Assembly: GCF_000300535.1 (NCBI RefSeq)
Contig: NZ_AMSH01000030.1
Span: 1 to 40,281, forward strand
Reading direction: 5' to 3'
From: Bacillus xiamenensis
GTDB lineage: Bacteria; Bacillota; Bacilli; Bacillales; Bacillaceae
DNA: 40,281 bases
The translations under genes were made by a program, and so were the position numbers. Within the stretch, counting starts at the first letter, position 1; each line of letters opens with the position of its first letter. This document shows positions 6,750-15,142 of this stretch, one piece after another. The notes under the pieces were generated by a model. It did no database searches. It had not been told where the DNA came from and saw only the letters and a list, made by a program, of their open reading frames with translations.

Positions 6750-7076
6750 TTACTTTACAAGTATACCCATTCTCGGGCTGAGTATTTGTTGAGGACTTTT
6801 CAACATAAGTGTATTGGCTTTTTCATTAAAATCAATCGTCATTTCCTCGTCAAAAAACACCTTTTGTGCTGTGTGTATATATAGGTGAAATGGTTGATTA
6901 TGCTTGAGCTGTTCCCACTCACCTGTTCTTTCGCTTGTCAGCCAAATCATTGGTACACCGCTTACTGCACAGCCGCATCCATCTGAATCATAGCGAAGGA
7001 GCAGTTCTTTTGTTTTATGCTCTGCTTGCCTTTTTGTAAGAAAGGCTGCTGCTGGTTCCGTTATATGAATATACAT
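6750..7076 (-). CDS. yqkB: YqkB, HesB/IscA-like core domain protein
   Basis: 108 aa. It has the HesB-like (iron-sulfur biosynthesis) fold pattern: ITEPAAAFL at the start, LLLRYDSDGCGCAVSGVPMIWL in the middle and the end FNEKANTLMLKSPQQILSPRM. The CGC pair is present, but the C-terminal CGCG ligand motif of true A-type Fe-S carriers is missing, so a carrier role is doubtful. ATG at 7076 is chosen because AAAAAGG lies 9 nt upstream; ATG 7085 would sit on the site itself. First gene of yqkB-yqkC, with a perfect palindrome just upstream. Confidence 0.82.
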   Translation of the reverse strand: MYIHITEPAAAFLTKRQAEHKTKELLLRYDSDGCGCAVSGVPMIWLTSERTGEWEQLKHNQPFHLYIHTAQKVFFDEEMTIDFNEKANTLMLKSPQQILSPRMGILVK

Positions 7077-7100
7077 GACGAACATCCTTTTTTCATTGAT

Positions 7101-7115
7101 TGTTACATTGTAACA
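7101..7115. promoter_or_regulatory. Perfect palindrome in the yqkB promoter region
   Basis: TGTTACA-T-TGTAACA is a perfect 7+1+7 inverted repeat 25 nt upstream of the yqkB start, where the -10 is expected. It does not match Fur, PerR, Zur, MntR or TnrA boxes as I know them. Likely an operator for an unidentified repressor. Confidence 0.4.
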
Positions 7116-7187
7116 TATCAGCCATCAATTAAACATGTTCGCGCCCTTGCCAGTGAATGCTTTAGATGATCTTGTTCTATGTAATGG

Positions 7188-8163
7188 TCATTCTCTTGCC
7201 TGATTGTTTGTTTCAAGCTGCTTTGACCAATTGAACGCCTCTTGCTCAATTTCTTTAATGATCGCATTTTTTCCGTTTATATAGCTTGCCATATCCTCTG
7301 GGTGTGCTTTCGCTAATTGGCGCTTTTTGTCTGCATAGTCCTTGGCACGACCTGGTGCTGCTCTTAAATAATCACGGAACACTAAATGTCTTTTTACATC
7401 CTCATGTCCAGCTTCATAGGCGTGAATGTGATGTGATCGCTGTAAGCCGCCTTTTCTAAAAAAACGTCTTCCTTTGAGTCCGTTTTCTCCTAGCGGTTCA
7501 TAACCAAGCTCACTAAACAGATGACTGCATTCATCTAACTTGCTGATCTGTTTCACCTCTAGCAGAATATCAATAATAGGCTTTGCGGCCATTCCTTTAA
7601 TCGACGTACTGCCAATATGGTGACCATCTCCCCAGTTGTCACCCACTGCCTTCTTCAGTTTGTCTAGCTCATGATGAAATTGTTCTTGCCAGCTCGTTTC
7701 ATATTCAACCACTTCCACCTTCCGAAGCATTGAACGTTCCATCTTTATTAACATGAGATTGTTTTCTACTTGCAAACGGGCCGTTTGTTTAAACCCGAGT
7801 TTTTCATAGAGCCGGATCGCTGGTCTATTTGCTTCCGCCGTTGTGAGCTCGATTGGCAGATGATGCTCGATAATAGCCTGCATCAACTCTGTTCCAATCC
7901 CTTGATGGACACCATGAGGATGCACAGCTAACCGGCTGAGAACGACCCGGTCCTCATGCATTTCATATGAAGCGATCCCTAACAAAGAGCCTTCTTTTTC
8001 AAACCCTATGAATATCTCATTTGCATACATCTTTAACTGTTTCTTTTAAGGGCGGTAAATCTTGATAGCCAATTTGCTCTGCCTCCATCTGATATGCGGC
8101 CAATTGGATGTGTAATATCTGTTTTGCTTGTTCCTTATTTTTTTGATCCAGCTGGATGATCAT
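7188..8163 (-). pseudogene. yqkA: yqkA (GNAT plus GrpB/UPF0157 fusion), frameshifted
   Basis: The natural start is ATG at 8163: GGAGGTG lies upstream and the ATGA overlaps the yqjY stop. That frame encodes 48 residues of a GNAT N-terminus (ILHIQLAAYQMEAEQIGY) and stops at 8017-8019. The rest continues in another frame from about 8030: the GNAT core (LAVHPHGVHQGIGTELM, RLYEKLGFKQ) and then a GrpB/UPF0157 nucleotidyltransferase-like domain (HHIGSTSIKGMAAKPIIDILLEV, HIHAYE). Deleting one base near 8031 would restore a protein of about 325 aa, close to YqkA. The downstream part has an ATG at 8030, 11 nt before the upstream stop, so reinitiation is possible. A sequencing error cannot be excluded. 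Confidence 0.8.
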
Positions 8164-8639
8164 TTTTTCACCTCCAGCTTCTTCATAAATAACACACGGT
8201 CTTCATGAATTCCATCGTAATCTGAAAAGACAGAGATGCCATCTACTGTTTTATCTCCCTTTTCTATCTGAAAACCGAGTTTTGTATGGTAAGCAATGGA
8301 GACTTTATTAACAGGAGCTGTGACGGCCTTAATCGTTGTTCTCCCTTCCTTTTCAGCCGCTTCATAAAAAGCTTGATAGAGGATTTTGCCTATTTTTAAT
8401 TTACGGTGATCGGGATGTACGCCAACAAAATGAATATAGGCTTCATCCGGATGAGATTGCGATAAAAAACCAACTAAAAAACCGATCAGTTCTCCTTTTT
8501 CGACGACGACAAAACTTGTTTGCTGGAAATGTTCAAAAAATAGCTTTGGCAATTTTGCACGCAAATCTCTGCCTCCCCACCAGCTTTGGATGACGGATGT
8601 GACTGCGTAAAAATCCGACGGCTTCACTTGGCGTATCAT
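8160..8639 (-). CDS. yqjY: GNAT N-acetyltransferase YqjY
   Basis: 159 aa. A single GNAT domain: [23 protein letters not shown] near the start, the acetyl-CoA loop [19 protein letters not shown] in the middle and [16 protein letters not shown] near the end. The ending [17 protein letters not shown] is common in this subfamily. Substrate unknown. ATG at 8639 follows a modest GAGG site; the frame extends upstream to 8714 but the extra residues are low-complexity and lysine-rich and lack a site. It is coupled to yqkA by an ATGA overlap, as in the B. subtilis order with yqjZ missing. Confidence 0.85.
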   Translation of the reverse strand: MIRQVKPSDFYAVTSVIQSWWGGRDLRAKLPKLFFEHFQQTSFVVVEKGELIGFLVGFLSQSHPDEAYIHFVGVHPDHRKLKIGKILYQAFYEAAEKEGRTTIKAVTAPVNKVSIAYHTKLGFQIEKGDKTVDGISVFSDYDGIHEDRVLFMKKLEVKK

Positions 8640-8924
8640 GATGGCCTCGCCCCTTTTCTCATTTTGTCTTTTCTTATTCGAATCGTTTTTTTCACAAAAA
8701 AGAGATTGTTTCAATAGTCTACCTGTCTGATCAGATGGTTGTAAAGACAGTGTGCCAGCCTTTTTTCAGTTTAGCTTTGTTGGTTCTTCGTCTTTCAGCC
8801 GCCATCTCCTTTTAAATCTTCACACTTATTTCAAAAAGTTCACTTTTTGTGCGAAAGTTTCTTTCTTTGGTTATGTTAAGATGAACCCTATAGGAAATGT
8901 GACAAATGTTTATTGGAGATGATC

Positions 8925-9377
8925 ATGTTGGTTTGGGTTGTTATTTCACTTGTTGTGTTTAGTCTTTTAAAGCTGCTTGTCACCTCGCTGCCTTCTGGTG
9001 TGGTCGAACGCCTGCTGAGTCGTTATGCGGTTCATGCAAAAGTAACAAGTGATCAAACAAATATTACTTTTCAAGGTCGTTCGCTTGATGATCAGCGAAC
9101 ATCTGAAGTCATTCAACATTTTAATGACGCGATCTTTATTGAACGCTACTATATTTATCCTGGTGATGAGGAGCGTTTTCTTCATCCAAATGAAGGGCCG
9201 GCGCCGCTTACGATGCAAACAAAGCTTGGTAAGCACGATGTCACCCTTTATCTGTTCCATTATGATGACCATGTGGATGTGGTTCGGCAGTTTACACATA
9301 AGCCAAAGAAAAAGCTTACGGCTTACCGTTTGCGTTCTGAACCGCTCCAAACTTTCCACAGCCTGGCACATGCTTAA
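8925..9377 (+). CDS. YfmQ-family membrane protein
   Basis: 150 aa. One N-terminal transmembrane helix (about residues 1-19) followed by a soluble domain. The segments HFNDAIFIERYYIYPGDEE and LYLFHYDDHVDVVRQ match what I recall of B. subtilis YfmQ. Function unknown. ATG at 8925 follows GGAG by 6 nt. Not part of the yqj-yqk set in B. subtilis, so it is an insertion here. A strong terminator follows. Confidence 0.7.
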   Translation: MLVWVVISLVVFSLLKLLVTSLPSGVVERLLSRYAVHAKVTSDQTNITFQGRSLDDQRTSEVIQHFNDAIFIERYYIYPGDEERFLHPNEGPAPLTMQTKLGKHDVTLYLFHYDDHVDVVRQFTHKPKKKLTAYRLRSEPLQTFHSLAHA

Positions 9378-9395
9378 CAATCGTTGCAGCAGACG

Positions 9396-9425
9396 AGACG
9401 AAGTGTTAATCACTTCGTCTTTTTT
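9396..9425 (+). terminator. Intrinsic terminator after the yfmQ-like gene
   Basis: AGACGAAGTG (9396-9405) pairs perfectly with CACTTCGTCT (9411-9420), then T5. Confidence 0.92.
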
Positions 9426-9472
9426 GTATGGACAGCTTTTGAATGATTTACCAGTATGAATTTCACCTCATG

Positions 9473-9503
9473 TTGTTTACAATAGATATAGAACATATGT
9501 TCT
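9473..9503 (+). promoter_or_regulatory. SOS promoter of yqjW with LexA (DinR) box
   Basis: AGAACATATGTTCT (9490-9503) matches the Bacillus LexA box core GAAC-N4-GTTC in a perfect palindrome. It overlaps a likely -10 (TATGTT 9496-9501), 17 bp after TTGTTT (9473-9478). This puts yqjW-yqjX under DNA-damage control. Confidence 0.82.
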
Positions 9504-9518
9504 AAGAGGTGAAGTACA

Positions 9519-10751
9519 ATGAATGAACGAGCGATTCTGCTTGTGGATATGCAGTCATTTTATGCATCAGTAGAAAAGGTGGAGGCGCCTCATTTAGAGA
9601 ATGTGCCGCTCATTGTCTCTGGAGATCCAGAGCGAAGAAGCGGAGTCGTCCTTGCCGCCTGCCCTCTCGCTAAGAAACGTGGCGTACAAAATGCATCGAG
9701 ATTGTGGGAAGCGCAGGAGAAATGTCCTGAAGCTGTGGTCGTACGTCCACGTATGCAACGCTATCTTGATGTCTCTGTCATGATTACAGAACTGCTTGAA
9801 CAATACACAGACCTTGTCGAGCCTTATTCAATTGATGAACAGTTCCTTGATATCACAGGAAGTCTTACACTCTTCGGCTCTCCGCGCGAGATCGCTCAAC
9901 ATATACAAACAACCATTATGAATCAGACTGGCATTTACGCACGTGTTGGTATCGGACCTAATAAAGTGCTCGCTAAAATGGCCTGTGACCATTTTGCTAA
10001 AAAAAACACATCTGGCATCTATGAGCTGCGTGCAGATCGGATGGATGCTGATTTATGGCCGCTCCCGATTGGGAAATTATTTGGCGTTGGCAAACGAATG
10101 GAACATCATTTAAAACGAATGGGCATTAGTACCATTGGGACACTTGCTGCTTATCCGTTGGACCGGTTAAAAAAACGCTGGGGAATCAATGGGGAGCTCC
10201 TGCAGCGAACAGCTTTAGGACACGATCCCTCACCAGTCACTATTCACACACATGATCAGCAAAAAGCCGTTGGACATCATATGACCCTTCCCCATGATTA
10301 CGCGTCTTTTGAGGACATCAAAGTCGCTCTTCTTGAATTGAGTGAGGAAGTGGCTAGACGGGCACGTTTTAAGCATTACCTTGGTCAAACGGTGTCTGTT
10401 GGTGTAAGAGGAGCTGATTTTTCACATCCAACAGGATTTCATCGACAAATCAAGCTTCATTCACCTACACAGTACGGCACAGATATTGCAGAGGCTGCGA
10501 TTCAGCTATGCCAGCAGCACTGGGATGGTCAGCCCATTCGCAGTGTAGGTATCACCCTCTCACAGCTGCGGCCTGACAGCCACTATCAGCTGACTTTATT
10601 TGATCACCATTTGAAGAAAGATCGACTCAGCAAAATATTTGATGCGATCCATTTGAAGTATGGACCTGCGGCACTACTGCATGCTTCGTCACTGACAAGT
10701 GCTGGCCAGGCATATCACCGCGCCGAAAAAATTGGCGGGCATTACAAATAA
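9519..10751 (+). CDS. yqjW: Y-family translesion DNA polymerase YqjW (UvrX/PolY2 type)
   Basis: 410 aa. The palm carries LLVDMQSFYASVE (metal-binding Asp near 10) and EPYSIDEQFLDITG (Asp-Glu near 104). Then come a helix-hairpin-helix GVGKRMEHHLKRMGI near 188 and a little-finger domain from about 240. QLTLF near 364 fits the sliding-clamp motif. It copies past damaged bases at low fidelity. The gene has a LexA box upstream and a GAGGTG site before the ATG. yqjX follows after 15 bp, as in B. subtilis. Confidence 0.93.
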   Translation: MNERAILLVDMQSFYASVEKVEAPHLENVPLIVSGDPERRSGVVLAACPLAKKRGVQNASRLWEAQEKCPEAVVVRPRMQRYLDVSVMITELLEQYTDLVEPYSIDEQFLDITGSLTLFGSPREIAQHIQTTIMNQTGIYARVGIGPNKVLAKMACDHFAKKNTSGIYELRADRMDADLWPLPIGKLFGVGKRMEHHLKRMGISTIGTLAAYPLDRLKKRWGINGELLQRTALGHDPSPVTIHTHDQQKAVGHHMTLPHDYASFEDIKVALLELSEEVARRARFKHYLGQTVSVGVRGADFSHPTGFHRQIKLHSPTQYGTDIAEAAIQLCQQHWDGQPIRSVGITLSQLRPDSHYQLTLFDHHLKKDRLSKIFDAIHLKYGPAALLHASSLTSAGQAYHRAEKIGGHYK

Positions 10752-10766
10752 CGGAGGCGAACAACC

Positions 10767-11111
10767 ATGAATCCCAATAAATTAACACCTGGATACAACA
10801 TCATGTGGGAATCAAGCCGAATGATGCTGCCAGAGCACCGGGAGCAGCTTCTTGCTCAAAAACGAAAGAAAAAGGAATACACGCCTCTTCCGCTCAGCTC
10901 CGATCAGCTAGAGGAAATGAATTTTTTGATCACACAGTCTATTACAGAGGATCAAGCGATTTGCGTGACGTATGTCGCATCAGGCATGAAAGCTCAGTTT
11001 TGGGGCTGGGTCAAAGCCATTCATTATGAAACGCGGCGCATGAAAATAGTGAATGACGAAGATGTGCTAAGCCTTTCCTTAGAGCAAATTATCGCCATTG
11101 ATCTCGATTGA
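10767..11111 (+). CDS. yqjX: YolD-like protein YqjX
   Basis: 114 aa, soluble. YolD-like family features: the N-terminal MLPEHREQLL segment, a lysine-rich stretch, and a small beta-barrel-like domain (AICVTYVASGMKAQFWGWVKAIH, IVNDEDVLSLSLEQIIAIDLD). YolD-like proteins are regularly encoded next to UvrX/YqjW-type polymerases, like a UmuD-type accessory, though their action is not established. Good GGAGGCG site; cotranscribed with SOS-regulated yqjW. Confidence 0.88.
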   Translation: MNPNKLTPGYNIMWESSRMMLPEHREQLLAQKRKKKEYTPLPLSSDQLEEMNFLITQSITEDQAICVTYVASGMKAQFWGWVKAIHYETRRMKIVNDEDVLSLSLEQIIAIDLD

Positions 11112-11274
11112 TTTCTCGTAAAATGAGCAGACGAATCAGTGGAGCATTGTCCGCTTCCCTTTCCTACAAAGCCCTTGCTCATCAAGGTTTTTATGCACCA
11201 GCAGCACGACATATCCTCTCCCATTCACTGGGGGATTCGAGCTTCTCTGCCATATGACGGATGTCTCCTCCATC

Positions 11275-11301
11275 AAATTGTGTATTTAATTTGCACAATT
11301 T
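11275..11301. promoter_or_regulatory. Inverted repeat upstream of the MFS gene, possible operator
   Basis: AAATTGTG (11275-11282) and CACAATTT (11294-11301) are perfect arms 11 bp apart. They lie just upstream of TATGAT (11308-11313), a likely -10. The rest of 11112-11346 holds only a 44-codon plus frame (11123) without a ribosome site, which I do not call. Confidence 0.4.
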
Positions 11302-11346
11302 TTCATGTATGATTGGAACATCTTACAAACGCAGGGGAGACGCAGC

Positions 11347-12582
11347 ATGAAAAATAATTTACGCACTTTACATCCACTTAGTTGGACGATCATCATCGGC
11401 ACGATATTTGGCCGAATGGCGACGTCCATGAGCATTCCTTTTTTGGCCGTTTATTTGACACAAGTCAAAGGCGCCTCAGCCTCTTCAGCTGGGTTAATCA
11501 TTGCCGTCAGCTCTCTTATTGGGATCGTTGCGAGCTTTTATGGCGGCTATATTTCTGACCGAATCGGCAGAAAAAAGGTGATGCTTTTATCCATCTTTGG
11601 TTGGACACTTGTCTTTGTTGGCTTCGCGTTTGCAGATGCCATTTGGGTCTTCTTTTTTATGAATGCTTTAAATGGACTGTGCCGGGCGCTGTTTGAGCCA
11701 ACATCTAAGGCGCTCTTATCAGATGTGACCCCCGCAAGCATTCGGTTGTTTGTCTTTAATTTACGGTATACGGCCATTAACATTGGTGTCATCTTCGGCC
11801 CGCTGCTTGGTTTATATCTCGGGTCATCAAAAACAACATTTCCATTTCTCGTTGCTGCCTTCATTTACTTTTTATACGGATTCACGCTGGCATGGCAATT
11901 TCAAAAGCATCCCGTTGCTGCTCCAGAAAACACCAAACAAATCAGTGTCAAAAAAGCCCTTTCTATTATCCAGAAAGATACGGTCTTTAGCATCATCCTC
12001 ATCGGTGTGACTTTATGTTCGTTCGGATATTCACATCTAAGCTCAACACTGCCTCAATATTTATCGGCATCCCCTATGATTGAGGATGGCCCTAAGCTAT
12101 TTGGGTATCTTTTATCCTTAAACGCAGTTGTTGTCATTGTCGTTCAGTACCCGCTGATTATGATCGCCAAGCGCTACTCGACCATTTTGTCGTTGACTAC
12201 TGGGAATATTCTTCTAGCAGGCAGTTTGTTTGCCATTGCTTTTTCACAAAGTCTTGGTGCGCTTGCTCTTATCATTGTCGTGTTTACGATTGGTGAAGTT
12301 CTGCTATTTGCGATGATGGATCTTTTTGTGGACAATATTGCCAAACCTGAAGTGAAAGGATCGTACTTCGGCGCAATGGGGTTTTCTCAGCTCGGCAGCG
12401 TCGTCGGACCGTTTGCCGGAGGATTGTGTATTGACTTATTTGGCGCAGCCCATCCCCTTTCCATTTTTTCAGTCTTGGCGATTGTCACCGTTGCAGGCGT
12501 CCCGTTCTTACTCATCGGATACTACCGCCTAAAAAAACGAACGGCCGCTGCCGTGGCTGTGAAAGTAAGCGGAGGTCATTAA
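11347..12582 (+). CDS. yqjV: MFS transporter YqjV
   Basis: 411 aa, about 12 hydrophobic segments. Motif A of major facilitator drug transporters is visible (GGYISDRIGRKK near 68), followed by the GLCRALFEPTSKALLSD segment typical of MDR-type MFS proteins. Expected to be a proton-driven exporter in the cytoplasmic membrane; substrate unknown. ATG at 11347 follows AGGGGAG by 7 nt. Position next to yqjX and coaA matches yqjV. A candidate operator lies upstream. Confidence 0.88.
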   Translation: MKNNLRTLHPLSWTIIIGTIFGRMATSMSIPFLAVYLTQVKGASASSAGLIIAVSSLIGIVASFYGGYISDRIGRKKVMLLSIFGWTLVFVGFAFADAIWVFFFMNALNGLCRALFEPTSKALLSDVTPASIRLFVFNLRYTAINIGVIFGPLLGLYLGSSKTTFPFLVAAFIYFLYGFTLAWQFQKHPVAAPENTKQISVKKALSIIQKDTVFSIILIGVTLCSFGYSHLSSTLPQYLSASPMIEDGPKLFGYLLSLNAVVVIVVQYPLIMIAKRYSTILSLTTGNILLAGSLFAIAFSQSLGALALIIVVFTIGEVLLFAMMDLFVDNIAKPEVKGSYFGAMGFSQLGSVVGPFAGGLCIDLFGAAHPLSIFSVLAIVTVAGVPFLLIGYYRLKKRTAAAVAVKVSGGH

Positions 12583-12609
12583 AAAAACCGCTCTCTTGTG
12601 TGAGCGGTT
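12581..12609 (-). terminator. Terminator between yqjV and coaA
   Basis: AACCGCTC (12586-12593) pairs with GAGCGGTT (12602-12609). On the minus strand it ends in a seven-T run, so it mainly serves coaA. Confidence 0.85.
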
Positions 12610-12614
12610 GATCT

Positions 12615-13574
12615 TTATACCCGGCGGATAGCAATCTCCTCCACCTTATGCTGGTCGCCTTTTTTTAATATGAGGTCAGCCCGATACTTTGTCGGCAAAA
12701 TATTTTCATATAAGTTCGGCCGGTTCACTGTATTCCAAATCGTACTTGCCATCTGATCCGCTTCTTCATCCGTCAAATCCTTGTATTGATGAAAGAAGGA
12801 TTCAGGGTCTTGGAAGGCTGTTTCCCGCAACAAGCGAAACCGCTCTTTATACCAAGATTGAATTTGTGTTTCAGCGGCGTCCACATAAATCGAAAAATCA
12901 AAGAAATCGGATACAAACACGCGTGGTTCATCCTTCAGATCATCCAGCGCTGGGGATTGCAGCACATTGATTCCTTCAATGATGACAATATCTGCATCCT
13001 CCACTGTTTCGTAAACCCCTTCCAGCCGGTCATAGGTAAGATGTGAATACACAGGTGCATGCACAGTTTGTTTACCTGATTTCAGTTCATTTAAAAACGA
13101 AAGAAGCGCTTTGACATCATAGCTTTCTGGGAATCCTTTCTTTTCCATCAGTCCTCGATCCTTTAACTCTTTTTGAGGATACAAAAAGCCATCCGTTGTT
13201 ACGAGACTCACCTTCATCCCATCCCCAAGCCTTGATAAAAGTGTTTCAATGATACGTGCAGTCGTGCTTTTCCCAACAGCCACACTTCCAGCAATCCCAA
13301 TTAAAAAGGGAATTTTGGCATGGTGCGGGTAGTTTAAAAAAGCATTCACATGCTGATTTTTTTGTTTTTCTGCAAAGACATGTAATGTCAAAAAACGAAT
13401 AAGTGGTATGTAAATATCTCGAACTTCTTCAAGCGATAAGTAGTCGTTTAATCCTTGAAGCGCTCTCACTTCTTCTTCTGAAACAGATACAGGCATATAT
13501 TCTCCAAGAGCGGCCCATGCCTCTCTCGTATGGCGTGTATATAATGTATTAAAATCTAGTCGTTCGTCACCCAA
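12615..13574 (-). CDS. coaA: Pantothenate kinase, type I
   Basis: 319 aa. Type I (bacterial CoaA) kinase that phosphorylates pantothenate, the first and controlling step of CoA synthesis. The P-loop GSVAVGKS lies near residue 96, then TTDGFLYP, KGFPESYD, YSHLTYDR and IIEGINVLQ, all conserved in CoaA. The frame opens at TTG 13589, which has no ribosome site; TTG at 13574 follows GGTGGGA and gives a start like B. subtilis CoaA, so I prefer it. Divergent from a CoA-disulfide reductase gene. Confidence 0.93.
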   Translation of the reverse strand: MGDERLDFNTLYTRHTREAWAALGEYMPVSVSEEEVRALQGLNDYLSLEEVRDIYIPLIRFLTLHVFAEKQKNQHVNAFLNYPHHAKIPFLIGIAGSVAVGKSTTARIIETLLSRLGDGMKVSLVTTDGFLYPQKELKDRGLMEKKGFPESYDVKALLSFLNELKSGKQTVHAPVYSHLTYDRLEGVYETVEDADIVIIEGINVLQSPALDDLKDEPRVFVSDFFDFSIYVDAAETQIQSWYKERFRLLRETAFQDPESFFHQYKDLTDEEADQMASTIWNTVNRPNLYENILPTKYRADLILKKGDQHKVEEIAIRRV

Positions 13575-13761
13575 AGTCTTTCCCACCAATCTAAACTAAA
13601 CTCATAACCAAAAAGACGATAATCCGATTGTAGCTTAAAATGAAGGCGCTGTCTTTATTTTTCAACGAAAGTTTGCTTCTTTTGCGAAAAAAAGCATTAA
13701 ATAAAGGAAAATGAGGGTAAATAAGAGTATGCAGTTTGATAGATAGAAGGGAGCACACCAA

Positions 13762-15090
13762 ATGAAATATGTGATGATTGGCGGAGATGCAGCAGGAATG
13801 AGCTGCGCTATGCAAATATATAGAGAGGATCCAGACGCACAAATTGTAGCTTTTGAAAAAGGAGAGATTTTCTCATATGGACAGTGCGGACTCCCCTACT
13901 TGATCGGCGGTCTCATTGATCATCACAGGAAACTCATCGCACGCAGCGCCGAAACCTTTCGTGACAAATATGGAATTGATGCTAGAGGCTTACACGAAGT
14001 GACCTCGATTGACCCGAAGAAAAAAACGGTGTCAGGTCTTCACACAAAAACAAAAGAGCCATTTACAGAAAGCTATGACCGGCTCTTGATCGCAACGGGA
14101 GCAAGCCCCGTCACACTTGATCTAAACACCCATTCATTAGAAGGTGTTCACGTATTAAAAACAATCCCGCATGCCTTGTCTATTTTAAACAATCTAAAAA
14201 AAGACGTCACACATATCACGATCATTGGTGGAGGATATATCGGTTTAGAAATGGCTGAAAATTTAAAAGCGCTGGGAAAAGACGTTCATATCATTCAGCG
14301 GGGTAAAACACTTGGTCCAGGCTTTGATCCCGATATGGCAAAATATCTGAAAGAAGAAGCGGACAATCAAGGCATTCACGTGGTACTTGGTGAAACAGTG
14401 CAAAAATTAAAGGGCAAGACATATGTAACAGCTGTTCAAACAGACAAACAGACCATTGAAACAGACATGGTCATCATCGCCGTTGGTGTCACTCCGCAAA
14501 CATCCTTTTTAGACAGCACAGGAATTAATCGTCTACAAAATGGTGCAGTTGTTGTGAATGAATACATGCAGACCAATGTAAAAGACATTTATGCAGCCGG
14601 TGACTGCGCAGCGACCTATCATCGTTTGAAGAAAGAACTGGATTATCTTCCGCTTGGCACGACAGCGAACAAACAAGGAAGAATCGCAGGCTTTCATATG
14701 ACTGGAACCAGCCGGGCGTTTCAAGGCGTAACTGGAACAGCGGTGATGAAAATCATGGACATGACAGCAGGACGAACGGGCCTATCAGAAAAAGAAGCAA
14801 AGGAAGCGAATATTCCTTTCTCTACGATGACCATCGACAGTACAGATCACGCTGGCTATTACCCACATGCGCAGAAAATGAAAGTGAAATTGATTTATAG
14901 AAGCGATGACCATACCTTGCTCGGCGCCCAAATTATTGGTCAAGACGGTGTAGATAAACGCATTGATGTCATGGCAGCTGCTCTTTACCAGGGGCTGACG
15001 GTGACAGATCTTGAAGATTTAGATATTAGCTATGCACCGCCTTTTAACAGTGTATGGGACCCGCTTCAGCAAGCGGCAAGACGAACATAA
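13762..15090 (+). CDS. cdr: CoA-disulfide reductase-type flavoprotein
   Basis: 442 aa. FAD-binding N-terminus (MIGGDAAGMSCAMQI), single redox-active cysteine in SYGQCGLPYLIGG (about 43), NAD(P)H-binding ITIIGGGYIGLEMAENL near 155, second FAD motif IYAAGDCAAT near 276, and a dimerisation domain ending YAPPFNSVWDP. The single-Cys motif and C-terminal tyrosine fit CoA-disulfide reductases, which reduce CoA dimers with NAD(P)H; NADH oxidase or polysulfide reductase of the same family remain possible. The divergent coaA supports the CoA link. GAAGGGAG precedes the ATG. I recall no gene here in B. subtilis. Confidence 0.82.
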   Translation: MKYVMIGGDAAGMSCAMQIYREDPDAQIVAFEKGEIFSYGQCGLPYLIGGLIDHHRKLIARSAETFRDKYGIDARGLHEVTSIDPKKKTVSGLHTKTKEPFTESYDRLLIATGASPVTLDLNTHSLEGVHVLKTIPHALSILNNLKKDVTHITIIGGGYIGLEMAENLKALGKDVHIIQRGKTLGPGFDPDMAKYLKEEADNQGIHVVLGETVQKLKGKTYVTAVQTDKQTIETDMVIIAVGVTPQTSFLDSTGINRLQNGAVVVNEYMQTNVKDIYAAGDCAATYHRLKKELDYLPLGTTANKQGRIAGFHMTGTSRAFQGVTGTAVMKIMDMTAGRTGLSEKEAKEANIPFSTMTIDSTDHAGYYPHAQKMKVKLIYRSDDHTLLGAQIIGQDGVDKRIDVMAAALYQGLTVTDLEDLDISYAPPFNSVWDPLQQAARRT

Positions 15091-15106
15091 AAACCACTTA
15101 AAAATC

Positions 15107-15141
15107 AAAAAAGAAACCAGCTGTGACCGGTTTCTTTTTTT
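15107..15141 (+). terminator. Two-way terminator between cdr and yqjQ
   Basis: AAAAAAGAAACC (15107-15118) pairs with GGTTTCTTTTTT (15129-15140), T run on both strands; it serves the convergent genes. Confidence 0.92.
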
Positions 15142-15142
15142 G

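Noticed and set aside
8639-8714. Longer N-terminus for yqjY
   Set aside because: The 25 extra residues are low complexity and not GNAT-like; the internal ATG fits the family.
11123-11257. 44-codon ORF after yqjX
   Set aside because: No ribosome site and no recognisable product; chance frame more likely.
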